DNA from: Pelobates cultripes
Lineage: Eukaryota > Chordata > Amphibia > Anura > Pelobatidae
Assembly: GCA_933207985.1 (NCBI GenBank)
Contig: OW240915.1
Coordinates: forward strand, 263,468,413 to 263,532,412
DNA length: 64,000 nt
Direction of reading: 5' to 3'
This document shows positions 12,656 through 25,546 of this stretch, in pieces. The translations under genes and the position numbers were made by a program. The notes beneath the pieces are model-generated. The model was not told where the DNA came from and did not search any database. It saw only the letters and a program-made list of their open reading frames with translations. How positions within the stretch are numbered: the stretch's first letter is position 1; each line of letters begins with the position of its first letter.

Positions 12656-13950
12656 CTAGAGGCATGCCTCTTCATAATGCAGAGACACTAGATTGGTTAT
12701 CTATTATCCAGGTTGTACTTGGAAAAAAAAAGTTCACATTAGCACAAGGATTTTTTTCAAGGTTATATGGAACGTCATAGATTGATCAACAAATTCAGAT
12801 TAGGTCATGATGCGTTTATCAATACAGAAATCTGCAGAAATACAGTGAGCTAAGAGAGGGTCACTTAAAAGATATCTCCCTCTATTCAGACAGCATAATC
12901 TCGTGTCAATAAACAGTTCAAAGATGTATATTTATTTTGGAAAGCTTCCAGCCGTCCCAAATTTCTCTTAGTTGTACCAATGCCAAAACCAATATAATTT
13001 TGTTTGCAATAAAAGTACAGTGATACTTATGACTCTAAAATACTTACAAGATATGTTTTTAAATCCCAAAGTTCACTTTGTTGTTTGGTGATGTTGCGAG
13101 GAGTGCCATTCCAGTGCAAGTTGTTAAATTGTTTAAGCACGGTCTGACAACTTACCTAGGACCCACCAGGCACCAGCCCCTGACTCTAGTGAGGGTTAAT
13201 AGCTTAGAGTGTCAGCTGATCACTAAATGATCCCTGCATTATCTGGCCTTGCTCACTGGCACTACCTTCCAAAAGCAGGGGAGGCGGCAGTGTTTTCCTG
13301 GTGGGACCAAGTTAAGTTGTCAAACCATTCTTATAGGAACTTCATCTCAACCAAGTGGCCTGGGTGCCATGCGCCTCCCATTTTAACTCTGCAGCTGAAA
13401 ACATTGCCGTTCTGTAAGAACGGAAATGTTTTCACTGCACGTTTAACCTGCAATGTTTGAATCTCTTTAGTTTGGAAAACGGTGCCTCAGAGAGGATATA
13501 ACATTATACAAATATATTATGGGCCAGTACAAACCATTATCTGGAAATCTATTCATAAACAGGGCTATACATAGGATATGAGGTCACACATTTAGGCTGG
13601 AAGAAAGGAGATTTAATCTAAGGCAAAGGAAAGTTTTTTTTCTTACAGAAAGAACTATAAGGATATGGGATTGTTGGTTTCATTCATGGAGGAGATCAGC
13701 ACTGCAAGGAAGAAAGGGTAAGTAAAATACATTTTTTTAACCTTGGCAATGCTGGTACGGTTACCTAATCGGTGACTAGGGCAACGTAGCATTACCAATA
13801 TGTATTTGTATTCCTAACACTATAGTGTTTCTTTAGACTCCGATTTCATGTTGTTAAAGGGTTTTTCCAACCCTTTTTCATAATTTTTAGAATAATGTCC
13901 TATTGGCATTATTATTCTATAGGCATTATTCTATCTTCCTACAAGAGCAT
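12656..13950. other. Intergenic DNA with a decayed MITE end
   Basis: The end CTAACACTATAGTGTTTCTTTA at about 13813-13835 belongs to the 'gggacactatag' family. The rest is not recognised. Confidence 0.4.
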
Positions 13951-13951
13951 T

Positions 13952-14031
13952 TTAACCCCTTAAGGACACATGACATGTGTGACATGTCATGATTCCCTTT
14001 TATTCCAGAAGTTTGGTCCTTAAGGGGTTAA
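13952..14031. mobile_element. 80-bp TTAA-flanked palindromic MITE, copy 1
   Basis: Terminal inverted repeats CCCCTTAAGGAC and GTCCTTAAGGGG match perfectly and are flanked by TTAA on both sides. The core is in the opposite orientation to the copies at 49879 and 52786. Confidence 0.75.
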
Positions 14032-15282
14032 ACTAAGTTATTTCTCACTTTAATCCAGAGCCGGTCGAAGATCTGCGGTGCTGCACGGCTCACCAATGTC
14101 TCATGTCTCATTGAGGAACCTTTGACCAGACCATTTTATTGGCTCAGGGCACATGTGGGGAGGCGGGAGGGAATGGAGTAGGAAGGAGGGTGGGAAATTG
14201 AAAAATATAGCAGAAGGGATAGGGAGGGTTTCCCTCAGTGTGGGAGGGAGAGTGGTCAAGAGCTCTGTCTGGAAGGGAGAAGTTGTTACATCTGTTGGCA
14301 GAGTGCAGAGTGCAGTGTGCACTGACGACATACATTAAATGTGGGCAGAATTGACATTAGGCAATCCAGAACAGATGTCTCGGCTACAAACGCCATGTGT
14401 GCCAGAGTTGCAACTTCCCTCTGCACACAAGTGCCAATAACTCTGGATGTGCAGTGTTCCAAGCAGAAACACTGCACATCAAGACTCCTACTACCATAAC
14501 CACTTCGACAAGCAGAAGTGGCCATGGTGGTTGGCGTAACCCTTTAAGCTTTGGCTAAATTCATGCTTGATTAATCAAATGCAAAACCTACAGTGTCACA
14601 AAACATTAAAGTATGGAGTTCATTACTATCCACCAAAGCAAACGTAATGTTTCATTAAAAAACTTCAGAGCCATTTGTTTTAACCCTTTATCAAAAATCC
14701 GAAATTCCATGCTAGCCTCACATAGTATGCATACTGTAACAACTGTCAGGAAGTCACTCTATGTGCTCATTTTAGAATGCCAAAATCCCTCTATCCATAA
14801 CTCCTTTTCTATGAAGGACAAATATATCTTGTTTTTGCACAGCTTTCTATACACTTTAGGAAATGTTGGGAGTGAATGTTTCAGGACATTATACATTTCT
14901 GAGATACTCTAACCACAACATCTGGCTTCACAGTCAAAACCATGTAGGTCATATATACGTCTTCATCAGCAGATCATGAAACCATTTGAAAAACCCTAAA
15001 AATGCCCTGGAACTAGTCACACTAATCACACTCACATAAAACAAAAGTGTGTCTCGTTGGTAATTTGAAATGTAGTGGGTATGCAGTTCTAAAAGATGTG
15101 GTCAGTCTTCAATGATCATTAACATTAGAGCTTCTGGCAACAAGTGGCAAACCCTAGGTAAGATGCTTTTCTAAAATGATTTGTCTTCTTGCAATAGGGC
15201 ACTCCTGACACCATAACCACTGCAGCGTGCTCAAGTCGTTATGGTTCTTGGAATGTTCCTATAAAATGTTTTGTGTTTATAT
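14032..15282. other. Intergenic DNA with decayed MITE fragments
   Basis: A fragment with ACCATAACCACTTCGACAAG..GTGGTTGGCGTAACCCTTTAA (about 14485-14550) belongs to the same broad MITE set as 16441-16620 and 19320-19390. No gene recognised; the GA-rich open frames at 14100-14340 have no family features. Confidence 0.4.
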
Positions 15283-15793
15283 TAAAGGGACACTATGGGC
15301 ACTCAGACCACTTCAGCTCATTAAAGTTGTCTGAGTGCAGTGTCCCTATTGTACCTATTGTCCCTATAATACTTAGTGCTTCAATGTGAAACATTGCAGT
15401 CTTAGAGAAACTGCAATGGTTACATTGCAGCACTAAGACAGCCTCTAATGGCTATCTACCAGACAACCACTAGAGGTGATCTGGAATGTTACCGGACATT
15501 TGGTCCACTGATGCTGGACACCCTCACGCTCTCCACGAGGACATCCAGCATTAGCTATTTCCCCATAGGAAAACATTGATTTAATGCTTTACTATGGAGA
15601 GCCTAATGCACAAATGACACTTGCTGTGCATGTGCTTAGCGCCCCTCATTGAGTGACATTGAGGGACATCGTCGCTGGGATCAGGTAAGTAAATAAAGGT
15701 TTTTTAACCCTTTCTTTCCCCCGTGTGGCGGGGGGAAGCAGAGGGGTCTATAATGCCAGATTTGTATTCCTTACACTATAGTATCTGTTTAAC
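15283..15793. mobile_element. 'gggacactatag' MITE family member (about 510 bp)
   Basis: AAAGGGACACTATGGGCAC at the left end and CCTTACACTATAGTATCTGTTTAA at the right. Contains the TTGCAGTCTTAGAGAAACTGC and TACCAGACAACCACTAGAGG modules seen in the copy at 6830-7176. Confidence 0.65.
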
Positions 15794-15834
15794 CAGCTTT
15801 AATTATTTACATTTTTAATATAGATTGTCCTTGC

Positions 15835-16270
15835 AAATATATTATTATCAATTGGATGTTCCCAAATGTTCAAGGGCCTTAAGAAATGATCTGCAGTTAC
15901 CTGTACTTGATATACTAAGCTGAAATCAAAGGTTACTAGATTTTACCTTCAGAGGTTACTATTGTTCATAACATTTTGTAAACTGTGGCATTCCACAAGC
16001 ATGTGTTTTTGGAACAAAACATATGTTTCTGCTGGCATGTGACAGTGTGGACCAACATGCTTCTTTAAATAACCTGCGCCAGTATACCCCTTTGGGATCT
16101 GTTTTTCCTTTTATTACGCAATAGTTTAATGTGTACTTTTCCCATCCACTGCAGCTGTTGTAATGGTGAGATATTTGAAAATTACATTTGCTAGTAATAT
16201 AAAATATATATTATAAAAACTTGTGTTGAACAATTTCTGATTAAATAAGCACTTGGCTTTGAGAGACATG
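15835..16270 (+). repeat. Dispersed repeat R1, copy 1
   Basis: GATCTGCAGTTACCTGTACTTGATATACTAAG..GGTTACTAGATTTTACCTTCAGAGG..GCTGGCATGTGACAGTG..ACCAACATGC recurs at 22065-22470 and 40010-40218. About 80-85 percent alike by eye. Class unknown; no coding capacity. Confidence 0.75.
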
Positions 16271-16638
16271 TTTTAGATTTCTCCTCATAAATTGGAGCAT
16301 AGAAATATCTTAAATTAAGGAAATGCTAAAATATCTGTTTTCCAATCTTGAGACTCCCCAGTAAGAACAATTCAGGTCACTGTGGCCTCAATCAATTTTA
16401 GACATCATGGGCTCTGATAACACATTCTGCAGCAACATTTTAAAATGAATACTCCAAGCACCATAATCACTACAGCTCGTCGTAGTGTAATGGGCCTAGG
16501 AATTCCCTGGCACCACACTTTGTTAAGTGGATAAACCATTTTAGTACAGTTTGAATTCTTACATGGGGTCTGCTGGACGCTGCTCCCACTAATTCAGAGA
16601 GAGGGCTGGAGCTTAGCTCATTGTCAGACAGTGGTCAG

Positions 16639-18936
16639 CAGGGCCGGCCTTAGGCAATTAGGCGCCCTGTGCAAAAAGTCTTCACGGCGCCCCCCCCACC
16701 TCCCACCAAGTTGCCTGAATACAGTAACACACACAGGCACCGGGGACGTGTGTATCACGAGGCAAACAAGGCATCTGCCTTGGGCGCCACTTTGCAGGGG
16801 GCGGCAAAAAAAAGCATCCCTCCAAACCCCAGGCAGATCCCTTGCTTGCCTCGCATCCTGGGGGGCTCAAGAGCTGACCGGCTGGCCACTTTTGAGCCCC
16901 CCCAAGGCTGGCAGCGGGCAGCGAAGGAGCATACTCACCTGAGCTCTTCCTGCTCAGCTTCCTCTGCGCCGCTTAATGAAGCCGGGAGCCAGAATATGAC
17001 GTCAGTCCGGCTCCCGGCATCACTAAGCGCTGCTTACTCAGCCTGTGCGCCCCCTGCCTGCCTGCCCAGCAGCCACACTGGACTGCTGGTAAGAAATCCA
17101 CTCCAGCTTTCCCAGGGAGGCTGGGTGGATTTAAAATAAATGTAAAAAATATTAGTTTGTGAGTGTTAGTGGAAATGTCTGTGTGTGTGTCTGTGAGTGT
17201 TTATTTTGAAGTGAATGTGTGTGTGTGTGTGTGTGTGTGTGTCTGTAAGTGTGTAATTGTGTGTGTCTAAGTGAATGTGTGTGTGTCTGTGAGTGAATGT
17301 GTGTGTTGGTCAGTGAGTGTATATGTGTCAGTCAGTGAGTGTATATGTGTCAGTCAGTGAGTGTGTATGTGTCAGTCAGTGAGTGTGTATGTGTCGTCAG
17401 TGAGTGTGTATGTGTCAGTCAGTGAGTGTGTATGTGTCGTCAGTGAGTGTGTGTCGGTCAGTGAGTGTGTAGGTCAGTGAGTGTGTAGGTCAGTGAGTGT
17501 GTGTCGGTCAGTGAGTGTGTGTCGGTCAGTGAGTGTGTGTCAGTCAGTGTGTATGTGTCGGTCAGTGGAGTCGTGCATCTTTCAGTGAGTGCTTGCGTCT
17601 GTCAGTGAGAGTGTGCATCTGTCAGTGTGTGTCCAAGTAATAGTGTATGTGTGTATGTTATTGTTTGTCAGTGTATATGAGAGTGTGTGTCTGTCAGTGA
17701 GTGTGCGTCTGTCAGTGAGTGAGCGTCTGTCAGTCAAAGTGCGGCCTTGACAGGAAGGGGTGGGGGAAATTTAAACTCGGTTACAGGCATGTACACACAC
17801 ACTCAGTTAAAGGCAGTCACACATACAGGCACAGGCACAGGCACAAACAATGGCACAGCTACAGCGACACACACAGACAGACAGTCACATAGGCAGTCAC
17901 ACACACAGACAGACACACAGTAACACACACATAGACAGCTATACACACACAGGCAGGCAGTCACACAGATAGAAAGTCACACACACAGGCAGGCAGTCAC
18001 ACACAGACAGATAGTTACAGACAGACACACACAGGCAGGCAGGCAGTCACATACAGGCAGTCACACACACAGGCAGTCACATACAGGCAGTCACACACAC
18101 AGGCAGTCACACACACAGACAGACAGTCACACACACAGACAGTCACACAGACAGACAGTCTCACACACACAGGCAGTCACACACACGGGCAGTCACACAG
18201 ACAGACAGTCACACAGACAGACAGTCACACAGACAGACAGTCACACACACAGGCAGTCACACACACGGGCAGTCACATACATGGGCAGTCACACACACAG
18301 ACAGTCACACACACAGACAGTCACACACAGGCAGGCAGTCACATACATGGGCAGTCACACAGACAGACAGTCACACACACACAGACAGTCACACACAGGC
18401 AGGCAGTCACACACAGAGACAGTCAGACACACACACAGAGACAGACAGTCACACACACACACACAAGGACAGGCAGTCACACAGACAGTCACACACACAC
18501 ACACACACACAGACAGTCACACGCACACAGGCAGGCAGTCACGCAGACAGACAGTCACACACACACACACAGACAGACAGTCACACAAACAGGCAAACAG
18601 TCACACACACACACTTACCTCTTTCCAGTGGATGCAGTTGGCTGATGGGAAGCATCTTTCCCTCTTCCTGTACAGCAGGGGCTTCGGGAGGTATTAGCCC
18701 CGTCTCCGCCTCTCGATAAGCCCCGCCTCCGCCGCTCGGTAAACCCCGCCCCCTCTGCCGCGATTTTTTTTTTTTTTAAATAGACCCGGGGGGAGAATAA
18801 TTAATCCTCCAGCCAGGTACCTCTTTTAGCTCCCCTGCACTCCGGCCATGAGTGAGCTGTGTCGGCCACAGGGCGCCCCCTGTTCCATGGCGCCCTGTGC
18901 GGTCGCACAGCTCGCACACCCCTAAGGCCGGCCTTG
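16639..18936. mobile_element. hAT-type non-autonomous element A (2.3 kb) carrying TG and CA arrays
   Basis: Terminal inverted repeats CAGGGCCGGCCTTAGG and (inverted) CAAGGCCGGCCTTAGG match at 15 of 16 positions. GTGGTCAG flanks both sides (16631-16638 and 18937-18944), the 8-bp duplication of hAT. Inside, in order: a CAAACAAGGCATCTGCCTTGGGCG block, a GC-rich palindrome centred on TGACGTCA (16997-17004), a donor-like GGTAAGA (17088), a TG array (about 17150-17740), a CA array (about 17790-18620), and the right end GGCGCCCTGTGCGG. No transposase. The block from about 16739 resembles the start of element B at 42275, so a related element may be nested here. Confidence 0.85.
17150..18620. repeat. 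TG-rich then CA-rich tandem arrays inside hAT element A
   Basis: First part: units such as GTCAGTGAGTGTGTATGTGTC (about 20 bases) repeated to 17740. Second part: units such as CAGGCAGTCACACACACAG on the opposite strand bias from 17790. Open frames across it, rich in His, Thr and Ser, are artefacts of the repeat. Confidence 0.9.
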
Positions 18937-18944
18937 GTGGTCAG

Positions 18945-20440
18945 CAAATGCTTTCGGGCAATAGGCTAGCTCTTCAATGCAGAGTTTAGCTCAGGAGCTT
19001 CTACTTAGGAACTTCTGGCGTTCCAGTGGATTACTGGATTAAAAAGGAAACAAAAAGTAGATACTATATATACATCAAATAAAATGAAGAAAAACTTTTT
19101 GCTACCAATTTTATTTTACTTAATTTTTATTTGACATATTCTTTAGTATCTGCTTTTTGTTCCCTTTTTTATACAGTAAATTTTTTATTAGTAATTTTTA
19201 TATTGGCACAGACTGTCGCCAGTTCCAGAGTTTACTGCTTTCACTAGTACTTCCAACATTTTACCTTTCTTTTGCTATTTGTTTTTTCCAGCAGTTTGAC
19301 TACTTACAATGGGGCGATGCCAGGACACTCCTGGAACCATAACTATTACAGTGAGCTATAGTGGTTATTGTGCTTGGAGTGTACATTTAATCACAAATTC
19401 TGGGCACACCCAGTACACCCGTGCATACACCTATGATTGCCACACAGAGCTATTCACTAAACTGGGTTGTGTTGAATATTGATTATTGGAGTAAACAGGC
19501 CAAAATAGTTATTCTGGAAAAATAATCTTAGCATTTTCTCAAATCAATTTAAGTGGTTTAAGTTATGCGATTCCCTTTTAAGTCTTCATAATTCCTTGTT
19601 TTCTAAATAAATGTAAATGTAATGAGGAGAGATGGCATGGGCATTACAGCTCCCTGTATACTGATACAGCCCAACAGAAGCCAATATTTGGAGAAGCAAC
19701 TCAATTTTTCAAACAGTCTAAGGACACGATGTGGTGAATGCAGGGCACATTCTCTACTCATATCATAATATTGAAATAATAAACTGACTGCCCTCTGTTG
19801 CTGATTTCCTTTTGGAAATGTTACTGCATCTAAATACCATGTTTTTGATATCTACAACTTGGGGAGGTGCATTGTGGAAGAATTCTAGAATGGATTGTTT
19901 CCCATATTTCTAGAGGTAAATTCTAAAACCGTAGAATACCCAACATAAGTTCAGAATACACTTTTTTCTATATTCCTCTCCTCCCACCCCCCTCCCCCCC
20001 CACTACTCCTGGTGATCCTATATTTTTTTCATCTAGGATCTGCACGATATCAAGCATCATCCAGTACCCTACTCATAGGCACACAGACTTTCAGTGCCAG
20101 ACACACGTTATCTTGTGAATAGACTACAAGGAGAGGGCGGGATTGTACTACAGGGGACTATTTTGTGTTTATCAAGTATTTGCAGTTTTTATTCATATAT
20201 TTTTTATATTTCTCATGGGTTTTATTTGTATTTACTTTTTATGTATTATATTTGTATTTTGCTATATATTTTGAATAAACTCACTTCACCATAGAAGCCA
20301 CCCTTTTCTGTTTTCCGCTTTTTAGGCACATCAACTAGGTAGAATACCCAAAACTGCAGAAAAATCCAAAAATGTGGCTGTTGCTTCCAAATATACATTA
20401 CACTATTAGTTCATTGGAGTCTGCTATAAAAAAACGGCAC
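18945..20440. other. Intergenic DNA
   Basis: A short MITE-like pair (GGAACCATAACTATTACAGTG..TAGTGGTTATTGTGCTTGG, about 19335-19375) is the only repeat recognised. Confidence 0.4.
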
Positions 20441-20449
20441 TGTTCTCCA

Positions 20450-21572
20450 GTCTTTTTTTTTATTTTATTTTTTTTAATTCTTTATTTTTGACGTGCATGA
20501 GAGTAACAGGCATTCTCGCTATGCCACAGCAGCAGAAGAGAGACACGTAACAACTTTAAGCATAACAATGTAGGCATACAGGCAGAGCTGCACACATTTT
20601 TTTTTTTTAAATCAAGAGTGCTGCAGGCTTACAACATAGATACTGTATAATTATCTGGCTAGGCACTTGATTAGGCTCATGTAAAAACAAGTGTATATTA
20701 TTACCTAAGGCTATCCAGTCTAGTAAGTACAGCCATTAGGCTTGCTTGGTAGTGCCACACAACTAGGCATATATGTAGACTCAACTAGGGTATCCCACCT
20801 CGTCCCTGTAAAGAGGCCCTGTTTTTCACAATATAAGAGTGTGATAAACTAAAAATACAGGAAATTAATACAAAAAGGTCATATAAACTCAACATAAGTC
20901 AGACAGTGTCTACAACTAATAGGGTGACTCTTAAGAGCAATTATGGTGCTGTGGGAGATAGTTAGGCAGCATTTAGCTGATTCCGGTGCTTGGGAAGTGC
21001 ACAGACAGCATGAGGGGGTCTACATGGGTAAAGGCATAATGGGTGTGAGCGGGAGCCCCCTTCCAGGCCCAGGCCCTAATGGAGGCTGGCATCTTTGAGC
21101 CGCAGACAGGGAGGCTCTGAGTGTCCCAGTCCTTCTCCTTTTGGGAGATACGGAAGGCTGTGGTGATCTTGCGCCGCCTGCAGCGGACAGCCCTCTGTCG
21201 GTGCAGGCGATGCTGTGGGGTCATGCTCCTGGAGGCCATCGGCCCCGGTGGGCTAGTATGAAAATAAGCAGGTAAGGCTCTGCCCGAAGTGGATCACTCA
21301 CCTCCTGGCGTACTCATCTCTGAACTCCCCTCTGAAGTTGTTATGGGGCTGTTGTTGCACGCTGATCTAGTTTTACCCAGAATTGTTCTATGAGTGCATC
21401 GAGTCACTGTAGAAATTGCTCCACAAGGTTCTTGAGAGCCCCCTTAGCGTGCGGAGTGGTGCTTGTAAGGGATTTAGGCGAGTCCGCCATTTTGGGGATA
21501 CTACGGGTGTGTCGTTGCGGGAACGAGGTACAGGAGGCAATTCAGGTAGCTAGGCTCTGAACAGCTTGTGTT
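20450..21572 (-). mobile_element. Unclassified retroelement remnant, minus strand
   Basis: A T-rich stretch at 20450-20485 followed by GC-richer DNA on the right is the layout of a poly-A-tailed retro-insertion on the minus strand. The frame at 21239-20973 (minus) starts MASRSMTPQHRLHRQRAV and has no catalytic motif I can assign. It may be a LINE 3' part; this is tentative. Confidence 0.35.
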
Positions 21573-22030
21573 GTAGTGTGGACAATGTTCTGCTGGGAAA
21601 CCTTGTGTCCTGGCATTCCAATGCATGTTACACGTGCCATCTACCAAAAGATTGTTGAAGATCACGTACATCCTTTATGTCAATTGTGTTTCCGGATGGC
21701 AGTGGTATATAACAGCAGGGTAATGATTCCTGCCACTATGCAAAACTTGTTCAGCAATGGTTTGAGGAACATGACAAAGAGTTCAAGGTGTTGCCATGAC
21801 CTTCAAATGCCCCAGCTCTCAATTTGCTTGAGCATCTGTGGAGTGTGCTGGAACAACGAATCCGATCCATGGATCGCTACTTGGAGGACTTAAAGGTGCT
21901 CCTGCTAATGTTTGGGTACCAGATACCACAGTCATGTTCAGAGGTCTTGTGGAGTCCATGCCTCAATGTATCAGAGCTGTTTTGGCAGCACGAGGGGAGC
22001 TAACACAATATTAGGTAGGTCGTGTTAATG
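21573..22030 (+). pseudogene. Tc1/mariner-type transposase remnant (C-terminal part)
   Basis: Translation over several frames gives FEEHDKEFKVLP, then LLEHLWSVLEQRIRSMD, the region around the last catalytic acid of Tc1-type DD34E transposases, then a region ending near the TTAGGTAGGTCGTGTTAATG terminus. Frameshifts and stops make it inactive. Further pieces of the same family are at 22503-22590 and 39962-40000. Confidence 0.7.
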
Positions 22031-22064
22031 TTAGTATATTATTTATTCCCAAAAGGATGTTACC

Positions 22065-22470
22065 AATTGACCAAGGGCATTAATAAATGATCTGTAGTTA
22101 CCTGTGCTTGATGATATATACTGAGTTGAAATCGAAGGTTATTAGATTTTACCTTCAGAGGTTACTATTGTTCATAACATTTTGTGAACTATAGCATTCC
22201 ACAAACATGGCTTTTTGGAACAAAACATATATAGTTTTGCTGGCATGTGACAGTGCAAACCAACATGTTTCTTGAAATAAGCTGTACCAGTACACATATT
22301 TGGCTCTGCTTTCCTTGTATTACGCAATAGTTTCAAATGTTATTTTCCCCATCACAATAGCTGTTGTAATGGTGAGGAATATAAAAAATAATATTTTTCT
22401 TGTAATATAAACTATATTATAAAAAATTGGGATAAATAGTTACTAGTTAAATCTGTGCTTTGCTCAGTGC
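22065..22470 (+). repeat. Dispersed repeat R1, copy 2
   Basis: Directly follows the Tc1 remnant. Same order of blocks as 15835-16270, including GCTGGCATGTGACAGTG and the AT-rich right part. Confidence 0.75.
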
Positions 22471-22502
22471 TTTGCTCTCGTGAGCCCTGGCTGTTAGATA
22501 CC

Positions 22503-22590
22503 AGAGGGCATGTTCAGAGGTCTTGTGGTGTCCATGCCTCAACATATCAGAGCTGTTTTGGCAGCATGAGGGGGATCTATACAATATTAG
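22503..22590 (+). pseudogene. Tc1-type transposase 3' fragment
   Basis: ATGTTCAGAGGTCTTGTGG..CAGAGCTGTTTTGGCAGCATGAGG..ATATTAGGCAGGTG repeats the 3' end of the remnant at 21573-22030. Confidence 0.65.
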
Positions 22591-22779
22591 GCAGGTGCAG
22601 GGGCCCCCTGGGGGCGGATTCTGTGTTTGGCACCATCCCCCCACTTTAAAATGTGAAAAACACCCGCAAATGTTTTTAATGTTTTTAAGAATATATATAT
22701 ACAAATATTCTACAAAAAATTTATATGAATATATAAACAAAAAATAAATATTCTTGAAAACAATAAAAAAAATGTGGGT

Positions 22780-23045
22780 GTTTTTTACATAGCGTGAAGA
22801 GGTGGAGTTAACCCTGCAATATAATTATTGCAGTGTCTCAATAACTGCAATAATTACAATTGCAGGGTTAAACTGGCAGGCACAGTGCATCCAGACCACT
22901 TCAATGAGCTGAAGTAGTCTGGGTGCCTATAGTGTCCCTTTATCTCCTAAATGGCAGAGAATTGAGCAGTGAGACTGCAGGGGCATGATCTGTACACCAA
23001 ACCAACAAACGATCATTGACTTAAGGTTGTTTTGGTGACTATAGT
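22780..23045. mobile_element. MITE pair of the 'gggacactatag' type
   Basis: One unit (about 22795-22943) has the ATAATTATTGCAGT/ACTGCAATAATTACA hairpin and ends TATAGTGTCCCTTTAT. It abuts a second one ending GGTTGTTTTGGTGACTATAGTTTCCC at about 23050. Confidence 0.55.
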
Positions 23046-23059
23046 TTCCCTTGATGAAT

Positions 23060-23061
23060 AA

Positions 23062-23100
<39 letters not shown>

Positions 23101-23108
23101 TATATAAA
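23060..23108. repeat. (AT)n microsatellite
   Basis: Nearly pure alternating AT with one interruption (ATGTAT). Confidence 0.9.
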
Positions 23109-23919
23109 CATATTTATTTACTATTTAGTTCTAATTAAGTTTTTTTGTTGTGTTCTCTCTGTGGGAGTGCCTGAGAACCCAGGCAGGGATTTAAACAGCC
23201 GATCCACCAACAGACCGAGATGATGTCGCGATGATGTCACCATGTGAATGCGTACCTGGAGCATGTGGCACCTGGGGCAGATCCTATATTTGGTACCTCC
23301 CCCCCAAAAAAGAAATCCATGCCCCCAAAACCCCTGCCTCCTATACAAAATCCATGCCCCCTCTACAAAACCTCTGCTCTCCCCTACAATTCCCCTGTGC
23401 CCCCACACACAAAACATGTCCCCACACTTACTGTTATATCAATAAAAAAATGTAAAAAAACAATATTGGCAAGCAGACTTGCAATTGATGAAAGGGACAA
23501 TGGATTGCCTGCTTGCTGCTTCCTGCTGTTGACAGAGTCTGACCCAGGGGTCAAGTCCTGGGGAAAAAAGTGTGGGAACTCACCCAAGATTCCCGCCGCC
23601 CCCCCCCCTTTAAAAAAAAAAAAATTACACTCCTATGCATATAGTGCAGTGCAGGGTGTGTATAATGAATGTAGTGTGTTTGTAGTGAATGCAGAGTGTG
23701 TATAATGAATGCAGTGTGTTTTTAGTGAGTGCAGAGTGTGTACACAGAATGCAGTGTGTTTGTAGTTAATGCAGAGTGTGTATAGTGAATGTAGTGTGTA
23801 GTGAGTGCAGAATGTGCATAATAAATGCAGAGTGTGTATAGTGAATGCAGAGGGTGTATAGTGAATGTAGTGTGTTTGTAGTGAGTGAAGAGTGTGTATA
23901 ATGAATGCAGTGTGTGCGC

Positions 23920-25405
23920 GCTGGATGACGTGTGTGTGAGTGCTGGATGATGTGTGTGCGAGTGCTGGATGATGTGTGTGCGAGTGCTGGATGATGTGTG
24001 TGCGAGTGCTGGATGATGTGTGTGCGTGTGCTGGATGATGTGTGTCTGTGCGTGTGCTGGATGATGTGTGTGTGTGTGCTGGATGATGTGTGTGTGTGTG
24101 CTGGATGATGTGTGTGTGTGTGTGCTGGATGATGTGTGTGTGAGTGCTGAATGATGTGTGTGTGAGTGCTGGATGATGGGTGTGTGAGTGCTGGATGATG
24201 GGTGTTTGTGCTGGATGATGGGTGTTTGTGTGAGGTGCTGGATGATGGGTGTTTGTGTGGGTGCTGGATGATGTGTGTGTGAGTGCTGGATGATGGGTGT
24301 GGGAGTGCTGGATGATGGGTGTGGGAGTTCTGGATGATGGGTGTGGGAGTTCTGGATGATGGGTGTGCTGGATGATGTGTGTGAGTGCCTGATGATGTGT
24401 GTGTGCTGGATGATGGGTGTGTGTGTGTGCTGGATGATGGGTGTGTGAGTGCTGGATGATGGGTGTGTGAGTGCTGGATGATGGGTGTTTGTGCTGGATG
24501 ATGGGTGTTTGTGCTGGATGATGGGTGTGTGAGTGCTGGATGATGGGTGTTTGTGTGAGTGCTGGATGATGGGTGTTTGTGTGAGTGCTGGATGATGGGT
24601 GTTTGTGTGAGTGCTGGATGATGGGTGTTTGTGTGAGTGCTGGATGATGGGTGTTTGTGTGGGATGATGTGTGTGTGTGTGCTGGATGATGTGTGTGTGA
24701 GTGCTGGATGATGGGTGTGTGAGTGCTGGATGATGGGTGTGTGAGTGCTGGATGATGGGTGTTTGTGTGCTGGATGATGTGTGTGTGAGTGCTGGATGAT
24801 GTGTGTGTGAGTGCTGGATGATGGGTGTGTGAGTGCTGGATGATGGGTGTTTGTGTGCTGGATGATGTGTGTGTGAGTGCTGGATAGTGGGTGTTTGTGT
24901 GGGTGGATGATGTGTGTGTGTGTGTGTGCTGGATGATGTGTGTGTGTGTGTGCTGGATTATGTGTGTGTGAGTGCTGGATGATGTGTGTGTGTGTTGGAT
25001 GATGGGTGTGTGTGTGAGTGCTGGATGATGTGTGTGTGTGCTGGATGATGTGTGTGTGTGTGCTGGATGATGTGTGTGTGAGTGCTGGATGATGGATGGG
25101 GTGTGTGTGAGTGCTGGATGATGTGTGTGTGAGTGAGTGCTGGATGATGGGTGTGTGAGTGAGTGCTAGATGATGGGTGTGTGAGTGAGTGCTGGATGAT
25201 GTGTGTGGTGGGTGAGTGCTGGATGATGTGTGTGTGAGTGCTGGATGATGTGTGTGTGTGAGTGCTGGATGATGTGTGTGTGTGAGTGCTGGATGATGGG
25301 TGTGTGCTGGATGATGTGTGTGTGCTGGATGATGTGTGTGTGTGTGCTGGATGATGGGTGTGTGAGTGCTGGATGATGGGTGTGTGAGTGCTGGATGATG
25401 TGTGT
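23920..25405 (+). repeat. Minisatellite GTGCTGGATGATG(T/G)GTGTGTGA
   Basis: Units of about 20-26 bases with a fixed GCTGGATGATG core and variable GTGTGT length, roughly 65-70 in a row. The reverse strand stays open over 551 codons (His, Pro, Thr, Ser-rich) because the unit often has a length divisible by three or lacks stops. This is not a gene. A shorter stretch of the same unit lies at 39190-39360. Confidence 0.95.
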
Positions 25406-25546
25406 GGGGGGGGGAAAGCATTTTTTTCTTACTTTATGTGTATGTATAATATTTTTATTTTATTCCCCCCTCCCTGCTTCTTACCTTGTCAGGGAGGGGG
25501 GAGATCGCCTGGTGGTATGCTGGAGGGAGGCAGCCGCTGCACACAG

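Noticed and set aside
16631..17139. Overlapping frames of 103 and 156 codons in GC-rich DNA
   Set aside because: They start at the hAT target site and run through its GC-rich head; no transposase motif or other domain.
18281..18697. 138-codon frame MGSHTHRQSHTQ..
   Set aside because: Reading of the CA array in hAT element A.
23920..25405. Possible CRISPR-like array
   Set aside because: The units are contiguous and variable in TG length, with no unique spacers, and the DNA is vertebrate.
23766..25421. A 551-codon open frame on the minus strand rich in His, Pro, Thr and Ser
   Set aside because: It is the reading of the GTGCTGGATGATG minisatellite; all positions follow the repeat unit and there is no start context, domain or splice support.
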